Assembly (NCBI GenBank): GCA_031271005.1
Contig: JAISWT010000046.1
Span: 1 to 49,625, forward strand
Length of the DNA stretch: 49,625 bases
Source: Prevotellaceae bacterium
Lineage (GTDB): Bacteria > Bacteroidota > Bacteroidia > Bacteroidales > Paludibacteraceae
Direction of reading: 5' to 3'
Shown here: piece by piece, positions 24,048 to 34,095 of the stretch
Position numbering within the stretch: position 1 is the stretch's first letter
Layout: the number at the start of each line of letters is the position of its first letter
Position numbers and translations under genes: made by a program
Notes under the pieces: generated by a model
The model's input: the letters and a program-made list of their open reading frames with translations, nothing else
The model's database searches: none
Told to the model about the DNA's origin: nothing

Positions 24048-24241
24048 GAGCAAAAAAATGTTTAGCGGACAGCAAAAGTTCTGAAATAATTGTTGTATTT
24101 TTGTGCTGTAGCATATTTCTTCTTTTTGGGAGAAAAAATATAACACTAAATTTCTGTATATCAGCAAAGTAATAAAACAGTTTGCTATTTTTTTTATAAA
24201 TCTTAATAAGGCTGAATCAAATTCAGTGCAGGTTCATACAA

Positions 24242-25408
24242 ATGGAAAGTTTTGAAACACTCGCCGTACGCACACAAGCGCAACGCTCTAACTATCAGGA
24301 ACATTCAGTTCCTTTGTATCTAACTTCGTCTTTCGTATTCGATGACGCAGACGAAATGGCAGCCGTGTTTTCCGACGAGAAAACAGGCTACCAGTATTCG
24401 CGCTACAACAACCCCAATGTTGATGAATTTTGTGCGAAGATGGCGCGGCTCGAAGGCGCTGAAGCGGGTTACGCATACGCCTCAGGTATGGGAGCGATTT
24501 TCTCCACTCTTATGGCATTGCTCAATGCGGGCGACCACATTATTTCCTGTGCCAGCATTTTCGGAGCAACGCACGTTCTTTTCAATAACACGCTAAAGCG
24601 TTGGAATATAACAACTTCCTTCTTCGACATCAACTCTCCGCAAGATATTGAAAAACTGCTTAGACCAACTACCAAAATTCTCTACGCCGAAAGCCCTACC
24701 AATCCGGGCTGCGACTTACTTGATTTGGAGCAGTTGGCAGAAATTGCACATCAGCATAATCTACTCTTTGTTGTGGATAACTGTTTTGCAACGCCTTACA
24801 TTCAGCAGCCAATCAGGTTCGGAACAGATATTGTGCTACATTCGGCTACCAAACTGCTGGACGGACAGGGACGTGTATTAGGCGGAGTTGTAGTTGGTAG
24901 TCAGGAACTTATCAACAAAATTTATCTGTTTTCGCGCGGCATCGGCGCCACTTTGTCGCCTTTCAACGCATGGGTGCTGTCAAAAAGTTTGGAGACGCTG
25001 GCAGTCCGCGTAGAAAAGCAAAGCGAAAACGCGCTGAAAATCGCGGAATTTCTTGAGCAGCAGCCCGAAATAGAGAGAGTTACCTATCCGTTTCTGCCTT
25101 CGCACCCCAAGTTTGAACTTGCAAAGCGGCAAATGCGTACGGGCGGCAATATGGTTGCCTGCGAAATAAAAGGCGGGCTTAAAGCAGGCAAACAGTTCCT
25201 TAACTCGTTGAAAATGTGCTCTATAACCGCAAATTTAGGAGACACGCGCACCATCGTTGTCCACCCTGCCTCAACAACCCACTGCAAACTCACAAAAGAG
25301 GAACTCACAGCAGGAGGCATTACTCAGGGAACGATTCGCGTGTCGGCAGGACTGGAAAACGTAAATGATATTATCGCCGACCTCAAGCAGGCGATTCACG
25401 GTGAATAA
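24242..25408 (+). CDS. metZ: O-succinylhomoserine sulfhydrylase
   Basis: The 388-residue PLP enzyme of the Cys/Met metabolism family has SRYNNPNVDEF, the cofactor-stacking region YASGMGAIFS, ESPTNPGCDLLDL, and the lysine motif HSATKLLDGQGRVLGG, where the Lys binds PLP. The DGQGRVLGGVVVGS extension after the lysine is characteristic of MetZ, which makes homocysteine from O-succinylhomoserine and sulfide. Cystathionine gamma-synthase or a lyase is a less likely alternative. MetH, about 4 kb downstream on the same strand, uses homocysteine, although the genes are separated by the heptose cluster. Length is normal. Confidence 0.88.
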   Translation: MESFETLAVRTQAQRSNYQEHSVPLYLTSSFVFDDADEMAAVFSDEKTGYQYSRYNNPNVDEFCAKMARLEGAEAGYAYASGMGAIFSTLMALLNAGDHIISCASIFGATHVLFNNTLKRWNITTSFFDINSPQDIEKLLRPTTKILYAESPTNPGCDLLDLEQLAEIAHQHNLLFVVDNCFATPYIQQPIRFGTDIVLHSATKLLDGQGRVLGGVVVGSQELINKIYLFSRGIGATLSPFNAWVLSKSLETLAVRVEKQSENALKIAEFLEQQPEIERVTYPFLPSHPKFELAKRQMRTGGNMVACEIKGGLKAGKQFLNSLKMCSITANLGDTRTIVVHPASTTHCKLTKEELTAGGITQGTIRVSAGLENVNDIIADLKQAIHGE

Positions 25409-25521
25409 TTAGCAATTAGTAATTAGTAATTAGCAGGTAGGGGCAAAAGATTTTTTGCCCGTACAGCAATTAGCAATTAATCGAATTTCATCGAATTTAA
25501 AATAAAAATAAAAATAAAAAA
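25409..25521. repeat. Spacer repeats with GGGGCAAAA hairpin
   Basis: The spacer holds TTAGCAATTAGTAATTAG-type repeats and a hairpin GGGGCAAAAGATTTTTTGCCC at about 25440-25460. Related hairpins lie at about 27685 and 35006. Each sits next to the same TAGCAATTAGC wording. Confidence 0.6.
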
Positions 25522-25998
25522 ATGAGTTGGTTTGAATGTAAAATAAAATACGAAAAAAACATGGGCGGCGAGGAAGGAGTTGCAAAAGTTAGCGAAACCT
25601 ATCTTGTTGATGCAATGAGTTTTACCGAAGCCGAAGAACGTGTAATAAAGGAGATGACCCCTTTTATCAGTGGCGACTTTGAGGTGGCTAATATCCGCAA
25701 ACTCAAGATTACGGAGATGTTTCAAAACCCTTCAGGCGACCGATGGTACCGCTCAAAAGTCAATATCACTATCGCCAATGTAGAGGAGCAGACTGAAAAA
25801 ACCGTTTCTGAGGCAATGCTAATTCAGGCATCGTCTTTCAAGGACGCGCTCGAAACGCTCGAAAAAGGCTTAAAAGGTACGCTCGCCCCACACGAAATCG
25901 TTTCGCTGACCGAAACGCCAATTATGGACGTGTATTTCTACGACCCAAGCGCAAAAGCGCCGCACAAAACACAGGAGGAAATAATTTTGGCTGATTAA
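25522..25998 (+). CDS. DUF4494 family protein
   Basis: The 158-residue protein starts [14 protein letters not shown] and contains [19 protein letters not shown] and [20 protein letters not shown], the pattern of DUF4494, a small soluble family largely confined to Bacteroidota. No signal peptide, membrane segment or known catalytic motif is visible. It ends 14 bases before hddA and may share its transcript, but the family is not known to act in heptose synthesis. Function unknown. Confidence 0.82.
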   Translation: MSWFECKIKYEKNMGGEEGVAKVSETYLVDAMSFTEAEERVIKEMTPFISGDFEVANIRKLKITEMFQNPSGDRWYRSKVNITIANVEEQTEKTVSEAMLIQASSFKDALETLEKGLKGTLAPHEIVSLTETPIMDVYFYDPSAKAPHKTQEEIILAD

Positions 25999-26012
25999 AA
26001 ACTCCTCAAAAA

Positions 26013-27038
26013 ATGATTATTCGCAGTAAAGCGCCTTTACGGTTAGGGCTTGCCGGCGGCGGCAGTGATGTGTCGCCATACAGCGACTTGTATGGCGGAA
26101 TGGTATTGAACGCCACTATAAATATGTACGCCTATTGTACAATAGAAGAATTGGACAACGGAAAGATAGAAATTGTTGCTGCCGATTTACAGCAGTCGGA
26201 AATTTATGATCGCGCTGATAAATTGCCAATAAAAGGGGCTCTCAATTTGCATAAAGGAGTTTATAATCGCATATTAGAGGATTTTGACCTGAAGCCTTTG
26301 TCGTTTCGCATCACTACTTATTCCGATGCGCCTGCCGGCAGCGGGTTAGGGTCGTCTTCAACGATGGTTGTTTGCATTTTACGGTCATTTGCAGAATGGT
26401 TGAACCTGCCGTTGGGCGAATATGAGATTGCAAAACTCGCCTGTGAAATAGAGCGCAAAGACCTGAATTTGAGTGGAGGAAAACAAGACCAGTACGCTGC
26501 AACTTTTGGCGGATTCAATTTCATGGAATTTTTAAAAGACGATATGGTTATTGTCAATCCGCTACAAATTAAGCAATGGATTATTGACGAGTTAGAAAGT
26601 TCTATGGTGTTGTATTACACGGGAGTATCGCGCTCTTCGGCGATGATTATTGACGAGCAGAAGAAAAACACTTCATCGGGCAATTCCGTTGCTATCGAAG
26701 CAATGCACCGCATCAAGCAAAGCGCCATTGATATGAAAACAGCGCTGCTCAAAGGCGACATTTTGACCTTTGCACAAATCATTGGCGATGGATGGGAACA
26801 CAAGAAAAAAATGGCAAACTCAATAACCAATCCAATGATACAGGAGGTGATGGATACAGCGATGCAGGCAGGTGCAATAGCAGGAAAAGTGAGTGGCGCG
26901 GGCGGCGGCGGCTGCACTATGTTTGTGGTTGAGCCTGTGAAAAAACTGCAAGTTATCAATGCCTTAAACAAATTGAACGGGCGCGTGCTGGGCTTCCAGT
27001 TTAGCAAAGGCGGAACACACGCATGGAAAATTTATTAG
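26013..27038 (+). CDS. hddA: D-glycero-alpha-D-manno-heptose-7-phosphate kinase
   Basis: The 341-residue GHMP kinase starts [20 protein letters not shown], has the phosphate loop [12 protein letters not shown] (about residues 110-121) and the C-terminal [13 protein letters not shown]. The [10 protein letters not shown] start and total length match HddA, which phosphorylates C1 of D-glycero-D-manno-heptose-7-phosphate. The following gmhA, hddC and gmhB genes supply the other three steps of GDP-heptose synthesis, which makes the assignment firm. Confidence 0.88.
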   Translation: MIIRSKAPLRLGLAGGGSDVSPYSDLYGGMVLNATINMYAYCTIEELDNGKIEIVAADLQQSEIYDRADKLPIKGALNLHKGVYNRILEDFDLKPLSFRITTYSDAPAGSGLGSSSTMVVCILRSFAEWLNLPLGEYEIAKLACEIERKDLNLSGGKQDQYAATFGGFNFMEFLKDDMVIVNPLQIKQWIIDELESSMVLYYTGVSRSSAMIIDEQKKNTSSGNSVAIEAMHRIKQSAIDMKTALLKGDILTFAQIIGDGWEHKKKMANSITNPMIQEVMDTAMQAGAIAGKVSGAGGGGCTMFVVEPVKKLQVINALNKLNGRVLGFQFSKGGTHAWKIY

Positions 27039-27071
27039 AAACACAAACGCCAATAAACGCTTATTTAGAAA

Positions 27072-27677
27072 ATGGACGCAATAGAAATCATCAAAGAACA
27101 TATCCATAAATCAATAGACACAAAGCAGTTGATTTTAGAAAATGTTTGCCTGCTTGAACAAATCAAACGGGCAGCAGAAGCGGTGAGCAATGCCTGCTGT
27201 GCGGGTAATAAAACCCTGCTCGCCGGAAATGGCGGCAGCGCGGCAGATGCACAGCATATTGCAGGCGAACTTGTGAGCCGCTTTTATTTTGACAGACCCG
27301 CTATCAGGGCAATCGCCCTGACCACCGACACCTCCATTTTGACGGCTATTGCCAACGATTGCGGATACGAGCAAGTGTTTGCGCGGCAAGTGCAGGCGCA
27401 GGGCAACAGGGGAGACGTGTTCATCGCGATTTCCACTTCGGGAAGGTCAAAAAACGTGATAGAAGCATTGAAAGTTTGTAAGGAAAAGGAAATTTTCACT
27501 GTCGGACTGACAGGCAGCAGAGTTTGCCAAATGGACGAACTGTGCGACATTGTGATTAAAGTCCCGTCAGCAGACACCCCACGCATTCAAGAATCGCACA
27601 TCCTGATTGGGCATATTATATGCTGCATTGTGGAAGAGAAAATTTTTGGCGAACAATACAAAACAATTAGCAGATAG
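27072..27677 (+). CDS. gmhA: Sedoheptulose-7-phosphate isomerase
   Basis: The 201-residue SIS-domain protein has the GmhA signature GNGGSAADAQHIAGELV, the phosphate-binding AISTSGRSKNVIEAL and a C-terminal ESHILIGHIICCIVE with the conserved glutamate and histidine. It converts sedoheptulose-7-phosphate to D-glycero-D-manno-heptose-7-phosphate, the first step of the pathway. It starts 33 bases after hddA on the same strand. Confidence 0.92.
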   Translation: MDAIEIIKEHIHKSIDTKQLILENVCLLEQIKRAAEAVSNACCAGNKTLLAGNGGSAADAQHIAGELVSRFYFDRPAIRAIALTTDTSILTAIANDCGYEQVFARQVQAQGNRGDVFIAISTSGRSKNVIEALKVCKEKEIFTVGLTGSRVCQMDELCDIVIKVPSADTPRIQESHILIGHIICCIVEEKIFGEQYKTISR

Positions 27678-27866
27678 CAGGTAGGGGCAAAAGGCTTTTG
27701 CCCGTACAGCAGATAGCAATTAGCAGTTAGCAGAAATTAATTTCTTAATTAACCATTAACCACTAACATCAGCCGTACGCCCTACTCCCCCTCTCTTTTG
27801 GAGAGGGGGTAGGGGGGAGAGGTTCTAACCACTAACCACTATTCTTTATTTTTTATTCAAAAAAAA
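27678..27866. repeat. Repeat-filled spacer between gmhA and hddC
   Basis: Contains TAGCAGATAGC words, the hairpin GGGGCAAAAGGCTTTTGCCC (about 27685-27704), CCATTAACCACTAAC repeats and a strong hairpin CCCCCTCTCTTTTGGAGAGG (about 27787-27808) followed by GGGTAGGGGGGAG. A related G-rich segment recurs at about 48127-48196. The hairpins could reduce read-through inside the heptose cluster. Confidence 0.6.
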
Positions 27867-28574
27867 ATGGACTCAATAATATTAGCAGGCGGTTTGGGAA
27901 CACGGTTGCGCTCAGCAGTTAGCAATTTGCCCAAATGTATGGCAACAGTTGCCGGAAAACCATTTTTGTTTTATTTATTACAAAGGCTCAATAAGGCAAA
28001 AATCGGGCGCGTGGTGATTTCTGTTGGCTACTTGCACGAAATTATTGAAAAATGGGTCGCCGAAAACAAAACAATGTTCAACTTTGAAATCAAATTTGCG
28101 CTCGAAGACGAGCCACTCGGCACAGGCGGCGCCATCAGGCTGGCAATGAGTAAAGTTCAGAGCAGTAACGCCCTGATACTCAACGGAGACACCCTCTTTG
28201 ACATTGATTTGGAAGCATTTGCCGAACAGCACCGAAACAGTAGTTCCGCGCTTTCGGTCGCTTTAAAACCGATGAAAAATTTTGACCGCTACGGAAATGT
28301 GGTCTTGGAAAACAATAAAATAACAATATTCAAGGAGAAGGAATTTTGTGCAGACGGCTTAATTAATGGCGGAATTTATTTAATTAATAAAAAAAATGAT
28401 TTTTTTAACGCCATGCCCGAAAAATTTTCGTTTGAAACCCAAACGCTGCAACCCGCTGCAGGAAACAAACTCGTCAGTGGCTTCGTTTTCGACAACTATT
28501 TTATTGATATTGGTATCCCGGAAGATTATGCGCGGGCAAACAAAGAATTTGAAACCTATTTTGTATGTGCCTGA
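27867..28574 (+). CDS. hddC: D-glycero-alpha-D-manno-heptose 1-phosphate guanylyltransferase
   Basis: The 235-residue nucleotidyltransferase starts [20 protein letters not shown] and has [14 protein letters not shown] and the metal-binding [12 protein letters not shown]. The short length without a C-terminal beta-helix fits HddC/RmlA-like enzymes. It should make GDP-D-glycero-alpha-D-manno-heptose. It overlaps gmhB by 10 bases. Confidence 0.88.
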   Translation: MDSIILAGGLGTRLRSAVSNLPKCMATVAGKPFLFYLLQRLNKAKIGRVVISVGYLHEIIEKWVAENKTMFNFEIKFALEDEPLGTGGAIRLAMSKVQSSNALILNGDTLFDIDLEAFAEQHRNSSSALSVALKPMKNFDRYGNVVLENNKITIFKEKEFCADGLINGGIYLINKKNDFFNAMPEKFSFETQTLQPAAGNKLVSGFVFDNYFIDIGIPEDYARANKEFETYFVCA

Positions 28575-29032
28575 CAGAGATTGACATAGCAGGTTACGAA
28601 ACTCTGTTTCTTGACCGAGACGGCGTAATAAACAGATTGCGCCACAACGATTATGTAAAATCGTGGGCAGAATTTGAGTTCCTGCCAAACATATTTGAAG
28701 CGCTCGCCAAATGGAACAGCCATTTCAAACATATAATAGTTGTTACCAACCAGCGCGGCGCAGGCAAAGGACTGATGACCGAAAATGACTTAAACGAAAT
28801 ACACGGCAGAATGGTTAGAGAAATAGAAAAACGCGGCGGACGAATTGATAAAATATATTATTGTACGGCTGTAAATGAAGATGACCGCAACCGAAAACCA
28901 AATACAGGAATGGCGCTGCAAGCAAAACACGATTTCCCGGACATTGATTTCGCCAAAGCGTTAATGATTGGCGACAGCAACAGCGACATGGAATTTGCAA
29001 AAAACGCAGGAATGAAAGGAATAAAAATATAA
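28565..29032 (+). CDS. gmhB: Heptose 1,7-bisphosphate phosphatase, HAD-IIIA, without zinc loop
   Basis: The 155-residue protein has HAD motif [10 protein letters not shown] (Asp17 and Asp19), motif [13 protein letters not shown] (Thr61), Lys111 and motif [13 protein letters not shown] (Asp137, Asp141). It should remove the C7 phosphate of the heptose 1,7-bisphosphate made by HddA. GmhB enzymes usually have about 180 residues with a Cys/His zinc loop (CPHHP then CxC) before the RKP motif. Here the loop is replaced by the short [13 protein letters not shown], so zinc is probably not bound. The position after hddC still supports the role. Confidence 0.82.
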   Translation: MCLTEIDIAGYETLFLDRDGVINRLRHNDYVKSWAEFEFLPNIFEALAKWNSHFKHIIVVTNQRGAGKGLMTENDLNEIHGRMVREIEKRGGRIDKIYYCTAVNEDDRNRKPNTGMALQAKHDFPDIDFAKALMIGDSNSDMEFAKNAGMKGIKI

Positions 29033-29115
29033 TTCAAAAAAAATAAGCATTTCGTAAAACAAACATTTTATTTGCTTTCCGAACTAAACTCCATCAAGAT
29101 ATTTAAAAAAAAAAG

Positions 29116-31956
29116 ATGACATCATTACGTAATACACTAAAAAATAGAATTTTAATCCTCGACGGCGCAATGGGTACAATGATACAGCAGTACAAACTCA
29201 CCGAAGACGATTATCGCGGTAGCCGCTTTGCCAACTGGCAAAGCGAACTCAAAGGCAACAACGACCTGCTTGTGCTTACTCAGAAGGAAATTATAAAAGA
29301 TATTCATTATCAATATCTTGCAGCAGGCGCAGATATTATTGAAACCAATACGCTAAATACGCAGGCAATTTCGCAGTCAGAATATGGGACAGGCAATTTT
29401 GTGCGCGAAATTAACCTCGCTGCAGCACGTCTGGCTCGCGACTGCGCCGACTTTTTCACACTGCAAAACACTGACAGACAGCGTTTTGTGGCAGGATCCA
29501 TAGGTCCGACTAACAAGTTGCTTTCGCTCTCGCCCGATGTGGCAAACCCGGCGCTGCGTGCTATCACTTTTGACGAACTTGTAGCCGCATATCAGGAGCA
29601 AGCCGAAGCATTGATTGAAGGAGGAGTTGACGCACTGCTCATTGAAACAATTATTGATACGCTAAATGCAAAAGCAGCGATTTATGCAGCGCAAAACGCT
29701 ATAAATAAACTGAATAAGAGAGTAGAAATTATGCTGTCGGCAACAGTAGCCGACACAGGCGGGCGATTGCTGTCGGGGCAAACCGTTGATGCCTTTATGA
29801 CATCGGTTGCGCATGCGCAGCCGCTATCAGTCGGGCTGAACTGCTCATTTGGAGCAAAAGAGATGCTGCCATTTATGCAGGAGATGAGCGCCAAATCGCC
29901 CTTCTACACCAGCGCTTATCCCAACGCAGGCTTGCCAAACCAGTTTGGAGACTACGACCAGACCCCCGAAATTATGGCGACATTGATAAAGGAATATATT
30001 GATAATCAATTGGTTAATATCATTGGCGGCTGCTGCGGTACTACCCCGCAACATATTGAGCGGTATCGCGACCTGATAAAAGACGCGAAAATTCGCAAAC
30101 CCGCAGAGAAAAGCAAATCGCTGATATTAAGCGGACTGGAAACTCTGGAAATAAAAACTCCTAATTTGCACAATGCCACCTCGCCCTCTCACGCCCCCGA
30201 AACGGAGAATGTACCATTCCACCGGAACAACACAGCAGGCATTGCTACTTTCATCAACATCGGCGAGCGTTGCAACGTGGCAGGCTCGCGCAAATTTTTG
30301 CAACTTATACAGGAAAAGAACTACGAAAAAGCCTTGCAGGTTGCACGGCAACAAGTGGAAGACGGCGCACAAATGCTCGACATCAATTTTGATGACGGGC
30401 TGCTTGACGCGCAGGCTGAAATGACTGAGTTTCTGAATCTTATCTCTGCTGAACCCGATATAGCCAAAGTCCCAATTATGCTCGACTCCTCCAATTTTGA
30501 AGTAATAGAAGCGGGGCTTAAATGCTTGCAGGGCAAAAGCGCCGTCAATTCCATCAGTTTGAAGGAAGGAGAAAAAGCGTTTTTGGAAAAGGCAGAAACA
30601 ATTCGCCGCTTTGGCGCCGCCGCAGTTGTGATGGCTTTTGACGAAAAGGGGCAGGCTGACACCTTTGAGCGCAAAATTGAAATCTGCAGTCGCGCATATA
30701 ATTTATTAACCCTCAAACTCAACTTTCCGCCGCAGGACATTATTTTCGACCCCAATATTCTGTCAATAGGCACAGGCATTGCCGAACACAACAATTACGC
30801 AATCAATTTTATCGATGCCACACAGTGGATAAAACAGCATCTGCCCCATGCCAAAGTGAGCGGCGGAGTGAGCAATTTAAGTTTCTCATTCAGAGGCAAT
30901 AACGCCGTGCGCGAAGCAATGCACTCTGCATTTCTGTATCACGCCATTGCCGCCGGAATGGATATGGGCATTGTGAACGCCGCAATGTTGCAGATTTACG
31001 AAGAAATTCCCAAAGACTTTCTGCAACTTGTTGAGAATGTGATTTTTAACAGGAAAGAAAATGCAACGGAAGAGTTGATTGAATATGCCGAAAATTTAAA
31101 AAAGGAAGCGCAAAGCACAAATCTCGGCAAAGCAGCACAAACATTGCGGCAAAGCAGCGATGAATGGCGCAACGGCGCGTTGGAAGAGCGGCTGCAACAT
31201 GCTATTATCAAAGGAATTAGCGATTTTATGATAAATGATTTGACAGAAGCGCTGGAAAAATACGCCTCGCCAATTGAAATCATAGAAAAGCCACTGATGA
31301 GCGGTATCAATGTAGTGGGCAAGCTGTTTGGACAAGGCAAAATGTTTCTACCGCAAGTGGTAAAAACTGCCCGTACAATGAAACGCGCTATAGATTTTCT
31401 GCAACCGTTCATAGAAAAGGCTAACCTGAAATCGGGGGCGAACAATGCAGGAAAGTACTTGATAGCCACTGTAAAAGGAGACGTACATGACATCGGAAAA
31501 AATATTGTTGCCGTAGTTTTGAGTTGCAATAATTACGAAGTAATTGACCTGGGAGTGATGACGCCCGCCGAAAAAATCGTAGAAACAGCCCGAAAAGAAA
31601 ACGTTGATTTTGTGGGACTTAGCGGCTTGATAACTCCCTCGCTGGAAGAAATGTGCAACGTAGCGGCGGCAATGCAAAAAGCAGGATTGAATATTCCCCT
31701 TTTAATTGGCGGAGCAACTACATCTAAAAAATATACAGCCTTGAAAATAAGACCTTTATACGACCATCCTGTGATTTATGTGCGCGATGCCTCCGAACAT
31801 ATCTCTATTTTACAAAAAATTAAAGACCCTGTCCAAAAAGACGAGTTCATTCTAAAAATAAAGGAAGACTCTGAGTTGCAAAACTCGCAATTCATTGATA
31901 AACAGAAGCTTCTGACCTTTGAAGAAGCAAAACAGCGCAAACCTAAAATCTGGTAA
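29116..31956 (+). CDS. metH: Cobalamin-dependent methionine synthase lacking the reactivation domain
   Basis: The 946-residue protein starts MTSLRNTLKNRILILDGAMG. Domains in order: homocysteine-binding barrel (about 1-330, zinc ligands in GLNCSFGA and GGCCGTTP), pterin-binding barrel (about 365-620, FINIGERCNVAGS), B12 cap (about 655-745) and B12 Rossmann domain (about 760-900, VKGDVHDIGKNI with the cobalt-ligand His). It transfers the methyl group of methyltetrahydrofolate to homocysteine. E. coli MetH has 1227 residues; here the frame stops after EEAKQRKPKIW, where the AdoMet-binding reactivation domain would begin. No continuation is seen in any frame. A separate reactivation protein may exist elsewhere. 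Confidence 0.93.
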   Translation: MTSLRNTLKNRILILDGAMGTMIQQYKLTEDDYRGSRFANWQSELKGNNDLLVLTQKEIIKDIHYQYLAAGADIIETNTLNTQAISQSEYGTGNFVREINLAAARLARDCADFFTLQNTDRQRFVAGSIGPTNKLLSLSPDVANPALRAITFDELVAAYQEQAEALIEGGVDALLIETIIDTLNAKAAIYAAQNAINKLNKRVEIMLSATVADTGGRLLSGQTVDAFMTSVAHAQPLSVGLNCSFGAKEMLPFMQEMSAKSPFYTSAYPNAGLPNQFGDYDQTPEIMATLIKEYIDNQLVNIIGGCCGTTPQHIERYRDLIKDAKIRKPAEKSKSLILSGLETLEIKTPNLHNATSPSHAPETENVPFHRNNTAGIATFINIGERCNVAGSRKFLQLIQEKNYEKALQVARQQVEDGAQMLDINFDDGLLDAQAEMTEFLNLISAEPDIAKVPIMLDSSNFEVIEAGLKCLQGKSAVNSISLKEGEKAFLEKAETIRRFGAAAVVMAFDEKGQADTFERKIEICSRAYNLLTLKLNFPPQDIIFDPNILSIGTGIAEHNNYAINFIDATQWIKQHLPHAKVSGGVSNLSFSFRGNNAVREAMHSAFLYHAIAAGMDMGIVNAAMLQIYEEIPKDFLQLVENVIFNRKENATEELIEYAENLKKEAQSTNLGKAAQTLRQSSDEWRNGALEERLQHAIIKGISDFMINDLTEALEKYASPIEIIEKPLMSGINVVGKLFGQGKMFLPQVVKTARTMKRAIDFLQPFIEKANLKSGANNAGKYLIATVKGDVHDIGKNIVAVVLSCNNYEVIDLGVMTPAEKIVETARKENVDFVGLSGLITPSLEEMCNVAAAMQKAGLNIPLLIGGATTSKKYTALKIRPLYDHPVIYVRDASEHISILQKIKDPVQKDEFILKIKEDSELQNSQFIDKQKLLTFEEAKQRKPKIW

Positions 31957-31992
31957 ACAATCTCGGAACGGGTGTTTTTTCTTTTTTAGGCA

Positions 31993-32026
31993 TTTGTAAT
32001 TTTATAGAAAAAAAGCAGTAATTTTG
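31993..32026 (+). promoter_or_regulatory. Promoter of dnaG
   Basis: TTTG at 31993-31996 and TAATTTTG at 32019-32026, 22 bases apart, lie just before the ATG at 32040. The predicted leader is only a few bases long. Confidence 0.55.
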
Positions 32027-32039
32027 CGCTTTCGATACA

Positions 32040-34022
32040 ATGATTGACTTTGCAACAGTAGAACAGATAAAGGATGCTGCCAAAATAGAAGATGTAGTGT
32101 CCGATTATGTTACTTTGCGGCGGCGTGGCGCAAATATGATTGGGTTGTGCCCGTTTCACAACGAAAAGACGCCCTCTTTCAGCGTCAATCCGGCACGCAA
32201 TATTTTCAAGTGCTTTGGCTGCGGCAAAGGTGGTGATTCTGTGCATTTTATCATGGAAATAGAGCAGACATCATACTGGGACGCGCTGCATGTTCTGGCG
32301 AAAAAATACGGCATTGAAATTCGTGAGCGCGACCTCACGCCCGAAGAAATTGCCGCGCGCAGCGACCGCGAAAGTATGCTGACAGTCAATGATTTTACTC
32401 AAAAACACTTCTACGAAAACCTCCACAAGCACTCTGAGGGTCGCGCTGTGGGGCTGAGCTACTTTCGCGAGCGCGGACTGCGCGAAGATATTATCGAAAA
32501 GTTCCGCCTCGGATTTGCCCTCGATGCACGCGATACGCTTGCAAAAGCAGCGACCGTGGCAGGCTACAAAGAAGAATATTTGATTAAAACAGGGCTTTGT
32601 TTTAAGAACGAGCGAGATGGCAAACTTGTTGACCGCTTTCGCGGGCGCGTGATTTTTCCTTTTGTAAATATTTCGGGGAAAATAGTAGGCTTTGGAGGGC
32701 GCGTGCTGATGAAGACCGAAAATACAGCCAAATATATCAATTCGCCGGAGTCGGAAGTGTATCACAAAAGCAACGAACTTTACGGAATTTTTTTTGCCAA
32801 AGCAGCAATTCAAAAGAAAGACCGATGTTTTTTGGTGGAAGGCTACACAGATGTAATTTCGATGCATCAAAGCGGCATCGAAAACGTTGTTGCCTCATCG
32901 GGCACGTCGCTTACCGAAAAGCAAATACGCATTATTCAGCGATTTACAAAAAACATTACACTCATTTACGATGGCGACCCTGCCGGCATCAAGGCGTCTT
33001 TGCGCGGGATAGACCTCTTCCTGTCCGAAGGAATGAATATCAAGGTGCTGCTATTGCCGGACGGAGATGACCCCGACAGTTTTGCACAAAAAACAAATGC
33101 TTCTGATTTACAGGAATTTATAGAAAAAAACTCGACAGATTTTATTCGCTTCAAAATAAAACTGCTGCTGGACGATGCCGCAGGCGACCCCGTAAAACGC
33201 GCCACCGCAATAAGCGACATCTTGGACAGTATTGCCAAAATATCCGACCATATTACTCGCAGCGAATATATTAAGGAGAGCAGCGCTCTGCTCGGACTTG
33301 ACGAGCAGAAAATTTATTACGAAATAAATAAAATAAAGGCACGCCGCGCCGAAAAGAAACCGCCGAAAAGTCAAGACGGAAGCCCCGAAAGCCAACCCGA
33401 AAAAACCAGTGAATATGACCTGAAAGCAGATACATCTTTTGATAAACTTGAATATGAACTGCTGCAACTGCTTGTGCGTGAGGCAAATGAACCGATAATA
33501 GAAACCGAAACAGACAAAACAACTGTTGCACAATATATTTTGAAAGAATTGCAAACAGACGCAATAGAATTTCGCAATGCGCTGTACAATAAATTTTTAG
33601 CGGAATTTAAAAATCAATATTCGGAAAATAATAATAAAATTATTGATTATTTCAAAAATCATTCAAATGCGCAAATTAACAACTTGGCTATTGATTTGAT
33701 AGAAGAAAAATACGTTTTGAGTAAAATTTTTGAGGAAAAACAAACAGTTACAGCAGAGAGCCACTTCGACAACAGACTCATTGAAAAAGAGCGAATTAGA
33801 AGGCGCGAAAAACTGGGCGAAAAGGTTGGACGTGTGGTTTTGAGTTACAAAAATCATATTATTTTGGAACGAATACGGCTGAAAATTATTGATTTAAAAA
33901 CTTTTTCTGAGAATGGCGATTTTGAAAACGCCGAAAAAACAATGAATGAACTCAAAAACCTCGAAAATCTAAAAATCATTTTGGCAAAAGAACTTGGCGA
34001 AAGAGTAATTTTAAAAATATAA
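32040..34022 (+). CDS. dnaG: DNA primase
   Basis: The 660-residue protein has the CHC2 zinc finger (Cys37, His40, Cys58, Cys61), the primase core and a Toprim domain with LVEGYTDVISMHQSG and the acidic IYDGDPAG. A helicase-binding C-terminal region follows a charged linker (about residues 440-470). It makes RNA primers for replication and binds DnaB. Length is normal. It has its own promoter; rpsU or rpoD, common neighbours elsewhere, are not present. Confidence 0.95.
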   Translation: MIDFATVEQIKDAAKIEDVVSDYVTLRRRGANMIGLCPFHNEKTPSFSVNPARNIFKCFGCGKGGDSVHFIMEIEQTSYWDALHVLAKKYGIEIRERDLTPEEIAARSDRESMLTVNDFTQKHFYENLHKHSEGRAVGLSYFRERGLREDIIEKFRLGFALDARDTLAKAATVAGYKEEYLIKTGLCFKNERDGKLVDRFRGRVIFPFVNISGKIVGFGGRVLMKTENTAKYINSPESEVYHKSNELYGIFFAKAAIQKKDRCFLVEGYTDVISMHQSGIENVVASSGTSLTEKQIRIIQRFTKNITLIYDGDPAGIKASLRGIDLFLSEGMNIKVLLLPDGDDPDSFAQKTNASDLQEFIEKNSTDFIRFKIKLLLDDAAGDPVKRATAISDILDSIAKISDHITRSEYIKESSALLGLDEQKIYYEINKIKARRAEKKPPKSQDGSPESQPEKTSEYDLKADTSFDKLEYELLQLLVREANEPIIETETDKTTVAQYILKELQTDAIEFRNALYNKFLAEFKNQYSENNNKIIDYFKNHSNAQINNLAIDLIEEKYVLSKIFEEKQTVTAESHFDNRLIEKERIRRREKLGEKVGRVVLSYKNHIILERIRLKIIDLKTFSENGDFENAEKTMNELKNLENLKIILAKELGERVILKI

Positions 34023-34095
34023 CTGAAAAATTAATTGACAATAATTAATGCTAACCCCATCCATCAGCGTTAATTACCTGCAAAAAGAAATCAAT

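Larger units (their letters stand above)
23709..24241. other. Divergent intergenic region
   Basis: This 533-base spacer separates the minus-strand epimerase operon from metZ. It holds the epimerase promoter, a terminator-like hairpin at 24009-24047 and a possible metZ -7 element TATTTTTG at 24096-24103 without a good -33 partner. The remaining metZ leader of about 130 bases contains a small CTGAATCAAATTCAG inverted repeat near 24215. No coding sequence is evident. Confidence 0.55.

Noticed and set aside
31993..32026. Translational coupling of dnaG to metH
   Set aside because: The spacer of 83 bases contains a fair dnaG promoter, so a separate transcript is more likely.
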